DNA from: Candidatus Heimdallarchaeota archaeon
GTDB taxonomy: Archaea > Asgardarchaeota > Heimdallarchaeia > JABLTI01
Assembly (NCBI GenBank): GCA_023128635.1
Contig: JAGMDP010000018.1
Span: 1 to 20,251 of the forward strand
DNA length: 20,251 nt
Direction of reading: 5' to 3'
Part shown: piece after piece, positions 7,404 through 15,437 of the stretch
Layout: each line of letters opens with the position of its first letter
Numbering within the stretch: the stretch's first letter is position 1
Position numbers and translations under genes: made by a program
Notes under the pieces: generated by a model
What the model was told of the DNA's origin: nothing
Databases searched by the model: none
Seen by the model: only the letters and a program-made list of their open reading frames with translations

Positions 7404-8104
7404 CTTTTTTTGTTTTTTGATGAAAATTTCTTGTATGAACTAGGCATATCTTCTAATCTTTCAAGATAAGTAAGAATAATTTGAGGGAAGAAATGGGCTT
7501 CTACATACCGTATTCCCATTCTTTCAGTCCAAGATTTTATTCCTGTATCTGCTGAAACCACTCCTGCACCAAGTTCCTTAGCTAAAATGAGTGTGTCGAT
7601 ATCTGGAAGGGAATCTAATACACCTCTTCTCATCTTTTGTCTGTATTTATCTTCATAAGTTTTAGAGAGTGTACTTTCGATATCCTTAATCGAAAGAGCA
7701 TTTTCGTCATATTGATTTTTCTCTGTTTGCTTTAAAGCTTCTTTTATCGCTCTTCTAACAATACTCATGCCTTGATCTAATCTATCCCTCACGTCAGAAA
7801 CGTATTCATAAATTACTTGCGAAGATAACAAAACTGAATGTCTATCTGGTGCCTTTCTTACCACCCATGCTTCAACCTGATCGACATCACGAATTGTGCA
7901 TTTACTCTCGAGAAGAAAATTTTTGAGTTCGCTGAATGTACTAGGTGGCATATAGCAAGAAATGTTTAATCGTAATCTACCAATACTAATTAATTCAGAA
8001 AGTCTGTTAACGGCTTCAGTTATACTTCCACCGAGATGACTTATTAATTTGGCATCTGTAAAAGCAGTTGTGTCGAGAACAAAACGTTGTCTAGGAAAGG
8101 ACAT
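7400..8104 (-). CDS. RNA-free ribonuclease P, HARP type (UPF0278)
   Basis: Protein-only RNase P related to Aquifex Aq_880, which removes the 5' leader of pre-tRNA; older databases call the family UPF0278 or RNA ligase partner protein. It has a PIN-like metallonuclease core. The N-terminal FVLDTTAFTD carries D11 and D17, and the C-terminal LPDIDTLILAKELGAGVVSADTGIKSW carries D168, D170 and D186, as in the family. A helical insertion of about 100 residues lies between, also typical. The start is ATG 8104, with TAGGAG about eight bases upstream. First gene of a four-gene operon. Most archaea with HARP also have RNA-based RNase P, so the cellular role is uncertain. Confidence 0.88.
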   Translation of the reverse strand: MSFPRQRFVLDTTAFTDAKLISHLGGSITEAVNRLSELISIGRLRLNISCYMPPSTFSELKNFLLESKCTIRDVDQVEAWVVRKAPDRHSVLLSSQVIYEYVSDVRDRLDQGMSIVRRAIKEALKQTEKNQYDENALSIKDIESTLSKTYEDKYRQKMRRGVLDSLPDIDTLILAKELGAGVVSADTGIKSWTERMGIRYVEAHFFPQIILTYLERLEDMPSSYKKFSSKNKKS

Positions 8105-8271
8105 ACGTCTAACTCCTAATTCAAAGAGAATTTTTCTTTATTTAGATAGAAATTTCTTAATTAAAATGATTTGTGGTAAAAGCTAATTAATTAAATATCC
8201 TTTATTTTATTGGAGAAAATCAAAAATAAGTGAAACAGGCGTATAAAACTCTATTTTAGGAGGAGTTTATT
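8105..8271. promoter_or_regulatory. Divergent promoter region, HARP operon and isomerase
   Basis: On the plus strand TTAAATAT near 8192 is a TATA candidate for the isomerase gene, and GGAGGAG at 8259-8265 is a very strong ribosome site seven bases before GTG 8272. On the minus strand CTAAATAAAG near 8147-8138 is a TATA candidate for the HARP operon. Confidence 0.45.
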
Positions 8272-9819
8272 GTGAGTGCAAAAAAACAGAAATACAACTC
8301 AACCCCAACAATGAAGCTTGGAATAGTTTCTTTTACAGATCCAAGAAGCGAAGTTCATTTGGTCAAGGAACGAGAAGACTATATTAGAAACAATCATCTT
8401 GAACTTAAACAAAAATTAAAATCAGATGGATTTACAGTTATAGATCCCCAAACTGAACTTCGAAAACAAAAAAAGAATAATGAAATCTGGGGTATAAATA
8501 ACCTAGATGATGTAAAAGAAATAAGCAAAGAATTCTTACAGGAAAAAATAAGTGCTCTAATATTAGGTTGCTGGGCTTGGAATGAACCAAATGTACCACT
8601 CGCATTAGCTAAGAAAGTAGATGTACCTATTGCACTCGTTACAAAGAATGATCCATTATGGCCTGGTATAACAGCTGTTGCTTCGACAGGTGCAACATTT
8701 TGGCAGTTAGCGAATAATCATCATATTAAAACACATAATCGCTTTATTGTTTCTTCCAAAAAGGATTATCAAGATTTACTTTCCTGGTCAAAAGCATCCT
8801 GTGCTGTCAATTATTTGAGAAATGGAACACTTATACTTTGGGGGGGTAGTCCAGCATTAAATATGGAGCATTTAAATGACGATATACCATCTCTGAAAAG
8901 CTTTCTAATAAATGATATTGTAATTGAAGATCAAAAGGTACTATTAGATCGAGTAGAATCAATGCTCTCAAAGAATGAAAATCGTATTTCAGTTTTTCTA
9001 AAATGGTTGAGTGAAAACAATTGTCAAATTGTCTACGATAATAAAATGACCACGGAAGATTCCATTTCTAAACAAATCGCATTGTATTTTGCAGCAAAAG
9101 ATTTGATTGCCCAAAGATTAGAAAGTGGTGAATCAATTGTTGGTGTTTCACTTAAATGTCAACCAGAACTTAGTATCAATTTTGGAGTAACAGGTTGTTT
9201 GATTCCTGCTTTTCTTCCTTTCCCATTTGATAGTGAAGGTGAGAAACCAATAATACCAACAACTTGTGAAGGTGATATTAAGAGCCTTCTAATTTCTGCA
9301 ATATTATTTGGATTGAATAGCAAAATCCCTCCTTTGTTTGGTGATTTAAAAGTATTAACGGAAGATTACTTTGTAATTGCGAATTGTGGTGGAGCAAGTG
9401 CGTTTTTTGCTGCAAATTCTAATGATCCTGAAATTTCTTTATCAAAAAGTACAATTAAACCTCAATGTCAAGGTGAATCTGGAGGAGCATTCGGATTTTA
9501 TACTCCTTCAACAACAGATGAAGCAACATATGCTCAAATTATGAGAGTAGCTGGCAAATACTTCTTACAGTATGGATTAGGAAAACTCACTACAAAATAT
9601 CAAAAACCAAAAGAAGCTTGGGGTGAATCTTGGCCACATACTATTGTTGAACTTAAAATTCCGAAAGAATTGTTTGTAAAAGCAGTAGGCTCAAATCATT
9701 TAACTCTAACTCTAGGGGATTTCAAAAATGAATTAAAATATGTAGCAAAAATTTTGAATATTCCAACCGTAGAATTGGATGTTGAAGAATCTGTGGAAGG
9801 TTTTCTCCAAAATATGTAA
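8272..9819 (+). CDS. L-fucose/L-arabinose isomerase-like protein
   Basis: Member of the fucose/arabinose isomerase fold family, metal-dependent aldose-ketose isomerases. Of its 515 residues, 14-200 form the N-terminal Rossmann-like part (MKLGIVSFTDPRSE, ALILGCWAWNEPNVPLALA). The catalytic half shows VSLKCQPEL (E299), PTTCEGDIKSLL (E333, D335), LFGDLKVLTEDYFVIANCGGAS and, near the end, GSNHLTLTLGD (H476), the usual place of the metal-binding histidine. The E, D and H named are my candidates for metal ligands. The substrate is not certain; related archaeal proteins act on different pentoses and deoxyhexoses. The start is GTG 8272, fixed by the strong GGAGGAG. No sugar kinase or aldolase lies beside it. 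Confidence 0.8.
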   Translation: MSAKKQKYNSTPTMKLGIVSFTDPRSEVHLVKEREDYIRNNHLELKQKLKSDGFTVIDPQTELRKQKKNNEIWGINNLDDVKEISKEFLQEKISALILGCWAWNEPNVPLALAKKVDVPIALVTKNDPLWPGITAVASTGATFWQLANNHHIKTHNRFIVSSKKDYQDLLSWSKASCAVNYLRNGTLILWGGSPALNMEHLNDDIPSLKSFLINDIVIEDQKVLLDRVESMLSKNENRISVFLKWLSENNCQIVYDNKMTTEDSISKQIALYFAAKDLIAQRLESGESIVGVSLKCQPELSINFGVTGCLIPAFLPFPFDSEGEKPIIPTTCEGDIKSLLISAILFGLNSKIPPLFGDLKVLTEDYFVIANCGGASAFFAANSNDPEISLSKSTIKPQCQGESGGAFGFYTPSTTDEATYAQIMRVAGKYFLQYGLGKLTTKYQKPKEAWGESWPHTIVELKIPKELFVKAVGSNHLTLTLGDFKNELKYVAKILNIPTVELDVEESVEGFLQNM

Positions 9820-9866
9820 TAATTTGTGATAGAATAAATAAAAGAAATAGAACAAATGGGAGAGAC

Positions 9867-10013
9867 TTATCTCTGATCCCAAAGTTCATCTCGTAATAAA
9901 TCACGAATAGCAATTCTAATGATTTCGCTTCTATTTGCGTACTTTTTTTTGCGTACGAGTTCATCTAATCCTTCTAAAAATCCATCCGGCACATGTACTG
10001 TTAAGAGTCTCAT
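9867..10013 (-). CDS. Ribbon-helix-helix (CopG/NikR-type) transcription regulator, 48 residues
   Basis: Short DNA-binding protein. MRLLTVHVPDGFLEGLDEL forms the strand and first helix, and NRSEIIRIAIRDLLRDELW the second helix with the conserved NRSE-I-R-A pattern. RHH dimers insert the paired strands into the DNA major groove, usually at inverted repeats, and commonly repress their own gene. There is no C-terminal ligand domain. The start is ATG 10013; AAGG lies six bases upstream. Two inverted repeats occur within 75 bases upstream. It is a solitary gene convergent with the isomerase; no toxin partner is visible. Confidence 0.88.
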   Translation of the reverse strand: MRLLTVHVPDGFLEGLDELVRKKKYANRSEIIRIAIRDLLRDELWDQR

Positions 10014-10034
10014 CAAACCTTATTCACCTTGGCT

Positions 10035-10049
10035 GACAGCATAGCTGTC
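10035..10049. promoter_or_regulatory. Inverted repeat, likely operator of the RHH gene
   Basis: GACAGC and GCTGTC are perfect 6-base arms around ATA, centred about 29 bases upstream of the RHH start codon and downstream of a TATA candidate. Size and position suit an autorepression site for an RHH dimer pair. The region is more G/C-rich than its surroundings. Confidence 0.5.
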
Positions 10050-10060
10050 CATCCACCCGA

Positions 10061-10084
10061 CACAATCTAAACCCTCACATTGTG
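10061..10084. promoter_or_regulatory. Second inverted repeat upstream of the RHH gene
   Basis: CACAAT (10061-10066) and ATTGTG (10079-10084) are perfect 6-base arms with a 12-base spacer. The site lies between the probable TATA box (10119-10133) and the RHH start, and could be a second operator or an RNA hairpin in the leader. Confidence 0.35.
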
Positions 10085-10118
10085 CCAAAGTGTATATTTG
10101 CAGATATTCCTCAGCGAT

Positions 10119-10133
10119 TACAATATATAAAAA
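10119..10133 (-). promoter_or_regulatory. TATA box candidate for the RHH gene
   Basis: Read on the minus strand the stretch is TTTTTTATATATTG. It would start transcription near 10100, giving a leader of about 90 bases that contains both inverted repeats. Confidence 0.4.
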
Positions 10134-10219
10134 AGACCAATATTAGCTTATTACCACAGTATTACGCTCATCTATATGCTGGTACTATGTGTTTTTGATG
10201 AGTTATCCAGAAATTGTAT

Positions 10220-10951
10220 TTAATTTAGGCTTTTTAATTCTTCAATTTTTGCATCTTTAAATGCATCCCAGGTATCAATTAACTCTCTTATTTCTTCTTC
10301 AAAATCCAAAGTAACGAATTCATCATTTATATTTCTAATACGGTTAAGTAGTTGTTCGTTAAATGAAATTAGTGCCTTAAGAATACGATCTCTAGGTTCT
10401 AATGCTTCTGCTTTTATTCCAGATGTGAAGATTTCTTCAATTTTCTCAACTGAGTCACTTATGCTTTTACGAGATTCTTCTAAAAACTCAATCAGCTCTT
10501 CATTTCGTTCCTGGAAGAGCTTTCTTTCCTCGCTTTCTTTTTTGGTTATCGATACTTCTACTTGGGTAAGTTGAACTTGCCTTGAAAGTAAATTTCTAAC
10601 TCGTTCACTTTCTTCTGCTGCCACAGGATGTTCTGGATGTAATTCTAGAATATCTTCATATGTGAAAAGTGCTAGATCAAATTTCTTCTGCATCTTTAAT
10701 GCTCGTGCTTTATTTAATAACGCTCGAGATAAATCAGGATCAATACTCAGTGCTTTATTATAGCAATTTAATGCATCTTCTATTTTCCCAAGCTTTCTCA
10801 ATGCTACTCCTTTATTATTCCAAGCCATGGTATTCTCTGATTCAACAGCTATAACTCGATCAAAGTATTCAATAGCTTTCTCATTTTTATTTTTCCTTAG
10901 AGCTTCTAAACCATCTTCTAGCAGCTTTTTGATATTTTCAGATTTTGACAT
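10220..10951 (-). CDS. TPR-repeat protein with C-terminal coiled coil
   Basis: A 243-residue soluble protein. Residues about 5-115 contain three tetratricopeptide repeats: ALRKNKNEKAIEYFDRVIAV, AWNNKGVALRKLGKIEDALN and ALLNKARALKMQKKFDLALF, each with the usual W/L-G-Y-A-P pattern. The rest (about 120-243) is highly charged and predicted helical, with heptad-like stretches such as ERKLFQERNEELIEFLEESRKSI. TPR modules bind other proteins; no enzyme domain is visible. The start is ATG 10951; GAGAG lies nine bases upstream and a TATA candidate near 10985-10996. It follows the longin-like gene on the same strand. Confidence 0.85.
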   Translation of the reverse strand: MSKSENIKKLLEDGLEALRKNKNEKAIEYFDRVIAVESENTMAWNNKGVALRKLGKIEDALNCYNKALSIDPDLSRALLNKARALKMQKKFDLALFTYEDILELHPEHPVAAEESERVRNLLSRQVQLTQVEVSITKKESEERKLFQERNEELIEFLEESRKSISDSVEKIEEIFTSGIKAEALEPRDRILKALISFNEQLLNRIRNINDEFVTLDFEEEIRELIDTWDAFKDAKIEELKSLN

Positions 10952-11073
10952 TGATTTATTCTCTCAGTCTGCTTGTACTTCAAAGATAATAATAAATCTT
11001 AATCATTAAAATTACTTGTTAAAGAAAAAATGTGCTTTAGAATTACTTAAATTTTCTCATGGATTGAAGAGTT

Positions 11074-11892
11074 TTATAATTCCTCTCTTGTTTTTATCCA
11101 TTCCTTCTCAAGTGCATCCTCTACTAATTCCGAAACCTTCTCAAAAATCTGAGATATCTTCGTAGAAAATCCTTCTTTTGTTTGGTCGCCTTTAGCAATA
11201 GCTCGTCCTGCAATAAAATACTGTGTAGTACTAACTCTTCGTATCATCCAAGCTTCAAGTTCTGGTTCATCACCATTTAAATCGAAAAGACCGTAGTTGT
11301 TAGTTTTCCCTTCTGCTAACCAACTCATTTCCAAGGGTATTTTTGATATTATATCAAGAAATTGTTTCATTATTGAGGGATTTATAGGTCTCCTCCAAAC
11401 TTGGATTATACCATTATTTATACTTGATAAGAACATTAAATCAAAATTGATATCAGAATCAGAAACAAGCGCTTCAATATCACTATTAATTTGCTTTAGA
11501 ATTCCTACAGGGAAATATTCCGTTTCTATGAGTGTGGTAATTTCTTCAGCTATTGACCCTCGTAATGTGTCAATTGATAAATTCAGAAGAGATAATTCAT
11601 CATGATAAATATCTATCATTTCTTTCAAAGCTAACCGGGCAAAAGGTTCATTGTCAAATAAATCTTGAAAAATAGCATAGGTTAAATGATCTCGAGTAAT
11701 TAAAGAAAATCTATGATCTCCTAAATCTGCCCCTTTAAACTCAATGGATTTCTCTCCTAAGCATTTTGCAAAAGCACTCAAGGCGGAAATAAAACCTGTG
11801 AGAAGATCTGTCTCCAAGGCAACTACACCATTATCGTAAAGAACTTGTCCCACGGTTGTTCGTGAATCAATAACGATTATTTTGTGAATCAT
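11074..11892 (-). CDS. Longin/roadblock-like protein
   Basis: A 272-residue cytosolic protein. The first 110 residues have the strand-strand-helix start of a longin/roadblock (profilin-like) domain: MIHKIIVIDSRTTVGQVLY, then a long helix LLTGFISALSAFAKCLG, then strands IEFKGADLGDHRFSLITRDHLTYAIF and a final helix LALKEMIDIYHDEL. Residues about 145-255 may form a second, related domain (FDLMFLSSINNGIIQVWRRP). In eukaryotes these domains regulate small GTPases and membrane traffic, and Asgard archaea encode many. No GTPase is adjacent. The assignment rests on fold pattern, not on strict motifs. The start is ATG 11892. Confidence 0.55.
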   Translation of the reverse strand: MIHKIIVIDSRTTVGQVLYDNGVVALETDLLTGFISALSAFAKCLGEKSIEFKGADLGDHRFSLITRDHLTYAIFQDLFDNEPFARLALKEMIDIYHDELSLLNLSIDTLRGSIAEEITTLIETEYFPVGILKQINSDIEALVSDSDINFDLMFLSSINNGIIQVWRRPINPSIMKQFLDIISKIPLEMSWLAEGKTNNYGLFDLNGDEPELEAWMIRRVSTTQYFIAGRAIAKGDQTKEGFSTKISQIFEKVSELVEDALEKEWIKTREEL

Positions 11893-11989
11893 TTATAACT
11901 TCTCAATTTCGATTAAAGTGAATCATTCTTAGTAAAAACTAGTTCTAATGGTAATTATCATTTTCGTTAGAGGTAAAGAAAACACAAAA

Positions 11990-14900
11990 TTAGTCTTCTT
12001 TTTGATTGCTTTTAGTGTCCATTAATTGTGCAAGCTTTTCTTCTTCTAATGCAATTTCATCTTTCTCAGTTTCCAGTAATTTCTTAGTTCTTCTTCTATA
12101 ACGAATTTCAAAACCAGCAAATAATAAGAGAATAGTTGTTACTGGAACTAGTGTTGCAATAAGAGCTGTTCTAAGTTTCCGAATACGAATGTTGTCTTTA
12201 GGGTCGTTTGGATCCGTTTGACTATTTATTTCTTCTCTATCTGTAAACCCATCTCCGTCGCTATCTTCCTTCAAAGGATCTGTATGATAAACCAAGACCT
12301 CATCACTATCACCAATAGTATCATTATCGGTATCAAATCTTAGGGGATCTGTGTGCCAATTATTCACCTCATCCCCGTCACTGAGGTCATCTGCATCTGT
12401 ATCATTAAGATGTGGATCCGTATTTTCAAGATATTCATCAACATTGGTTAGATCATCTGAATCTTCATCATTTAATGCGTCATTAAAATTGGGGTCCAAA
12501 CTGTTTAGTATTTCCCAGTAATCCGGCATATCATCGAAATCTGTATCACTATTATTTGGATTAGTTAGATAAACAAATAATTCATCAAAATCTGATATGA
12601 AATCACTGTCAGAATCAACATCAATTGGACTTGTACCCCAGATTTTTACTTCATCGCCATCGCTGATACCATCGCCATCTGTATCAAGTACTAATGGATT
12701 TGATAAGTAAAGATTAACTTCCATTCCATCACCTAGATTATCCCAGTCAGTATCTGCTATTGCAGGATTACTGAGACTTTCTCTCACCTCATATCCATCA
12801 AATAATAAATCAAGATCACTATCTTGTTCATACTTATTTGTCCAGAAAATCTCTTCATCTATATCTCCTAATGAATCTTGATCTGTATCATTCTGTCTGT
12901 AAATCAAATGTATTTGTGGATTATTCACTCTTTTATCATTTAGAAGAAAGAAAATATTATCTGATTTCTCATGATAGATCCCAAATATTTCAGAATTGTA
13001 CAAAGGATTGAGCAGTATTGTCTCTCTTGACCCCCATTCCCCAATTTCATTTGTACACGAAATAAATATCTTGTCAACGAAGCTGTTTTCAAACTTATCA
13101 TTTGGTAAATTAGATACATGATGCGAATAAACTAGTGTATCATTTGTTGTTATTAGAAATGCATGATTAGTCGTTAATTCATCTGAATATAAAGTACTAT
13201 GATATGACCAACTAGATAACAAAGGTTTTTGCCACAATTTTGCTGATGATAATAAGTAATTCCCTGTACTATACCTTTGAAGAAATACTAATCTTAGAGT
13301 ATCATCTGAATCAACAGTTAAAAGTGGGTTAACGTAATCTACATCAATTGATGCCACTATTACTTCTTCTGTTGACCAACTCTGGCCTGATAATTTATAA
13401 CGATAATCCACTTCATTCACTAAACTTCCACGATCACCCTCAGTATAGATTAAATGAACGGTCCCAAAAGAATCAATTACAAAGTTTGGTAAAATACTGT
13501 ATGTTATTCCACTATTTACTAAAATATCTTCAGTTGTAAATACTGTTTGGTAGTTATACTTGTAACTATACATCATTTTATTCTGAAAAATCGCTGTTGA
13601 TTCAGTCCAAACAATATGAATTGTATCTAGGGAATCAATCAAAAAATAAACATTGTCATCTTCTGCATCACTTTCTGGTATTTTTACCAATAGAGGATTG
13701 CTCCAATTATCTTGATTGCTATTTTTTGTAACATAAAACAATCCATCTATTCCAGAAGCATTAGTATCCGCGACGAAGATACAGTGTAAATTATCAGTCG
13801 AATCTACAGTTATTCTTGGATTTGAAGCACCAGTTTTCCATTCACTCATTATACTTCCTTGAAATTCCCAAGAGCTGTTTCTTTCTTTCTTCTGATAATA
13901 TATATCGGATCCTGTTTGTCCAATATATTGCCAGACAAAATGATTTGTTCTTTCTGAATCAACTGATAAACTGCCTTTGGTATTATAGTTGGAAGTTATG
14001 ATTATTGCAGAAGCGTTTGTGAAAACGGTTGGTTTAGTAAATACTCTGGCTTCCAATCGTTCCTTATTTAGATTTAGTAATACCGCTTCTGAAGTATTTG
14101 AGTAATAATTCTGCATGAAAATGGGATCAAATGATTGTGAATCTGTTGAGATTAGTTCAGCAGTTTCCCAGGTTAATCCTCCCCCATTTCTCTTTCTCTG
14201 CTTTATATTAGAGTTTGAGAACAAAACTTCTTCATATATAATGTATAAATCGCTAGTAGTCTGGTTCTCACCTATTCCTGCGATATATCCATCTGTAGAC
14301 AATTGGTTAATTTGTACAGCACTTGTTCTTGTAGTTCCATTGTGGTGTAATTCTTGATGGAATATTTTTTTATGACTAAATTCGTAATTCCAAAGAACAT
14401 GAAATCCACTAGTTACTAAGCTTGGATATATTCGAATAGAGCCGTAGCGGGAAACATAACTAGCAATTTGAGTTATTGAGCTCCAATTTATTGTATCATT
14501 TTCTGAATTTGCGATTACAATTAAATTCCCGGTAAAAGTTATATCCCATTTTATTATCCCAATTTGCACTGTATTATTCTGGTTTACAGCTATATCAAAA
14601 GCCAATGGATTTTCTGTACTGAAGAACTCCCTTGTACTTCCCCATAATTCTGTAGTTTGATTTTTGGTTATAATTTGAATAGAACTATCTAGAGTTATAC
14701 CACTTGTTCCTATTTTTGTGGAAACCCACGCTAAATGCACTGCAACTCTATTTGAAATGGAAAAAACAAGATTCGAGTAAAAATAATCAGAATTTCTAGC
14801 AAAAACTTCTCGAGAACTCCAATTATTATTCTGTGCTTTTTTAGAAATATAGCTTACTTGCCAAATATTTTCCCTTGTTGAAATAAACCCAAGATGTAAC

Positions 14901-15352
14901 GTACTATTTTCGTCTACAATTACATTTAGATCAGAAATGTGTGAATCTATTTGTATAATTTGTTTAGGAATGGACCATTCATTAGTTGTAAAATTCTCTA
15001 AATATGAGATATAAATTGCATTTGTAAATATCCTAAGTTCCTTTATCCAAAAACAGTAGTAAGTATTATTTGGTCCTTGAACAGCTGTAAATTCATTTCT
15101 ATTTATATCTGGATGGGTTAATTGCTCAGGTTGACTCCAGACTGGCTCATTAGTAATCCAATTTGTATGTGGGATAACTGCATTTATCAAGTTTTCATTT
15201 TGATTTCCGGTAGATAATTGTGTGTCATCACTTAGACGGTTATCCAAATAGAAAAATGCTTGATTTACATTGAGAAATACTGTTGTTAAAAGTATAAGAA
15301 ATATCATAATGAGTAAAGATATTTTTACTAATTCTTTTTTGAAGAGTCTCAT
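11990..15352 (-). CDS. Large membrane-anchored surface protein with propeller-like repeats and ten calcium-binding loops
   Basis: A 1120-residue type I membrane protein. Residues 1-35 are a signal peptide (KKELVKISLLIMIFLILLTTVF). About 60-815 contain repeated strand units of the form DS-x4-H-x-V/I-W spaced roughly 50-60 residues (SERTNHFVWQ, STDNLHCIFV, SLDTIHIVWT, SFGTVHLIYT, SDDTLRLVFL), as in sialidase-type beta-propellers. No catalytic set is recognised. Residues 821-1053 hold ten DxDxDxxxDxxE loops of thrombospondin type 3 kind, binding calcium. A membrane helix lies at about 1060-1083, followed by RYRRR and a 35-residue charged cytoplasmic tail. Many N-x-S/T sites suggest N-glycosylation. 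It has its own TATA candidate near 15387-15392 (minus strand). Confidence 0.85.
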   Translation of the reverse strand: MRLFKKELVKISLLIMIFLILLTTVFLNVNQAFFYLDNRLSDDTQLSTGNQNENLINAVIPHTNWITNEPVWSQPEQLTHPDINRNEFTAVQGPNNTYYCFWIKELRIFTNAIYISYLENFTTNEWSIPKQIIQIDSHISDLNVIVDENSTLHLGFISTRENIWQVSYISKKAQNNNWSSREVFARNSDYFYSNLVFSISNRVAVHLAWVSTKIGTSGITLDSSIQIITKNQTTELWGSTREFFSTENPLAFDIAVNQNNTVQIGIIKWDITFTGNLIVIANSENDTINWSSITQIASYVSRYGSIRIYPSLVTSGFHVLWNYEFSHKKIFHQELHHNGTTRTSAVQINQLSTDGYIAGIGENQTTSDLYIIYEEVLFSNSNIKQRKRNGGGLTWETAELISTDSQSFDPIFMQNYYSNTSEAVLLNLNKERLEARVFTKPTVFTNASAIIITSNYNTKGSLSVDSERTNHFVWQYIGQTGSDIYYQKKERNSSWEFQGSIMSEWKTGASNPRITVDSTDNLHCIFVADTNASGIDGLFYVTKNSNQDNWSNPLLVKIPESDAEDDNVYFLIDSLDTIHIVWTESTAIFQNKMMYSYKYNYQTVFTTEDILVNSGITYSILPNFVIDSFGTVHLIYTEGDRGSLVNEVDYRYKLSGQSWSTEEVIVASIDVDYVNPLLTVDSDDTLRLVFLQRYSTGNYLLSSAKLWQKPLLSSWSYHSTLYSDELTTNHAFLITTNDTLVYSHHVSNLPNDKFENSFVDKIFISCTNEIGEWGSRETILLNPLYNSEIFGIYHEKSDNIFFLLNDKRVNNPQIHLIYRQNDTDQDSLGDIDEEIFWTNKYEQDSDLDLLFDGYEVRESLSNPAIADTDWDNLGDGMEVNLYLSNPLVLDTDGDGISDGDEVKIWGTSPIDVDSDSDFISDFDELFVYLTNPNNSDTDFDDMPDYWEILNSLDPNFNDALNDEDSDDLTNVDEYLENTDPHLNDTDADDLSDGDEVNNWHTDPLRFDTDNDTIGDSDEVLVYHTDPLKEDSDGDGFTDREEINSQTDPNDPKDNIRIRKLRTALIATLVPVTTILLLFAGFEIRYRRRTKKLLETEKDEIALEEEKLAQLMDTKSNQKED
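12194..12892 (-). repeat. Ten thrombospondin-type-3-like calcium loops (within the surface protein gene)
   Basis: The encoded motifs run DTDQDSLGD, DSDLDLLFD, DTDWDNLGD, DTDGDGISD, DSDSDFISD, DTDFDDMPD, DEDSDDLTN, DTDADDLSD, DTDNDTIGD and DSDGDGFTD, about 23 residues apart. Links such as YLSNP and WHTDP separate them. They form a calcium-stiffened stalk just outside the membrane helix. Confidence 0.85.
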
Positions 15353-15404
15353 ACTTTAACACAAATTGATTACTAAAAATAAGGAATATAATGATTTTCA
15401 CAGA

Positions 15405-15435
15405 TTCAGCAAAAAAACTTTTTTAAAGCAATTTC
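15405..15435 (-). terminator. T-run after the membrane-regulator gene
   Basis: Read on the minus strand, just past the stop of the regulator gene, CTTTAAAAAAG is followed by TTTTTTTGC. T-runs of this type end transcription in archaea, which would separate the regulator operon from the surface protein gene. Confidence 0.4.
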
Positions 15436-15437
15436 CT

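Noticed and set aside
8240..8248. GTATAAAAC as the TATA box of the isomerase gene
   Set aside because: Transcription would start at the GTG itself, past the strong GGAGGAG ribosome site; an element further upstream is more likely.
9722..9964. 80-codon ORF on the minus strand
   Set aside because: It overlaps the end of the isomerase and the RHH gene in another frame; the RHH frame (9867-10013) has a clear family pattern.
10014..10130. tRNA or other structured RNA in the G/C-richer patch
   Set aside because: No cloverleaf, T-loop or CCA-adjacent stem can be drawn; the patch is better explained by the two inverted repeats upstream of the RHH gene.
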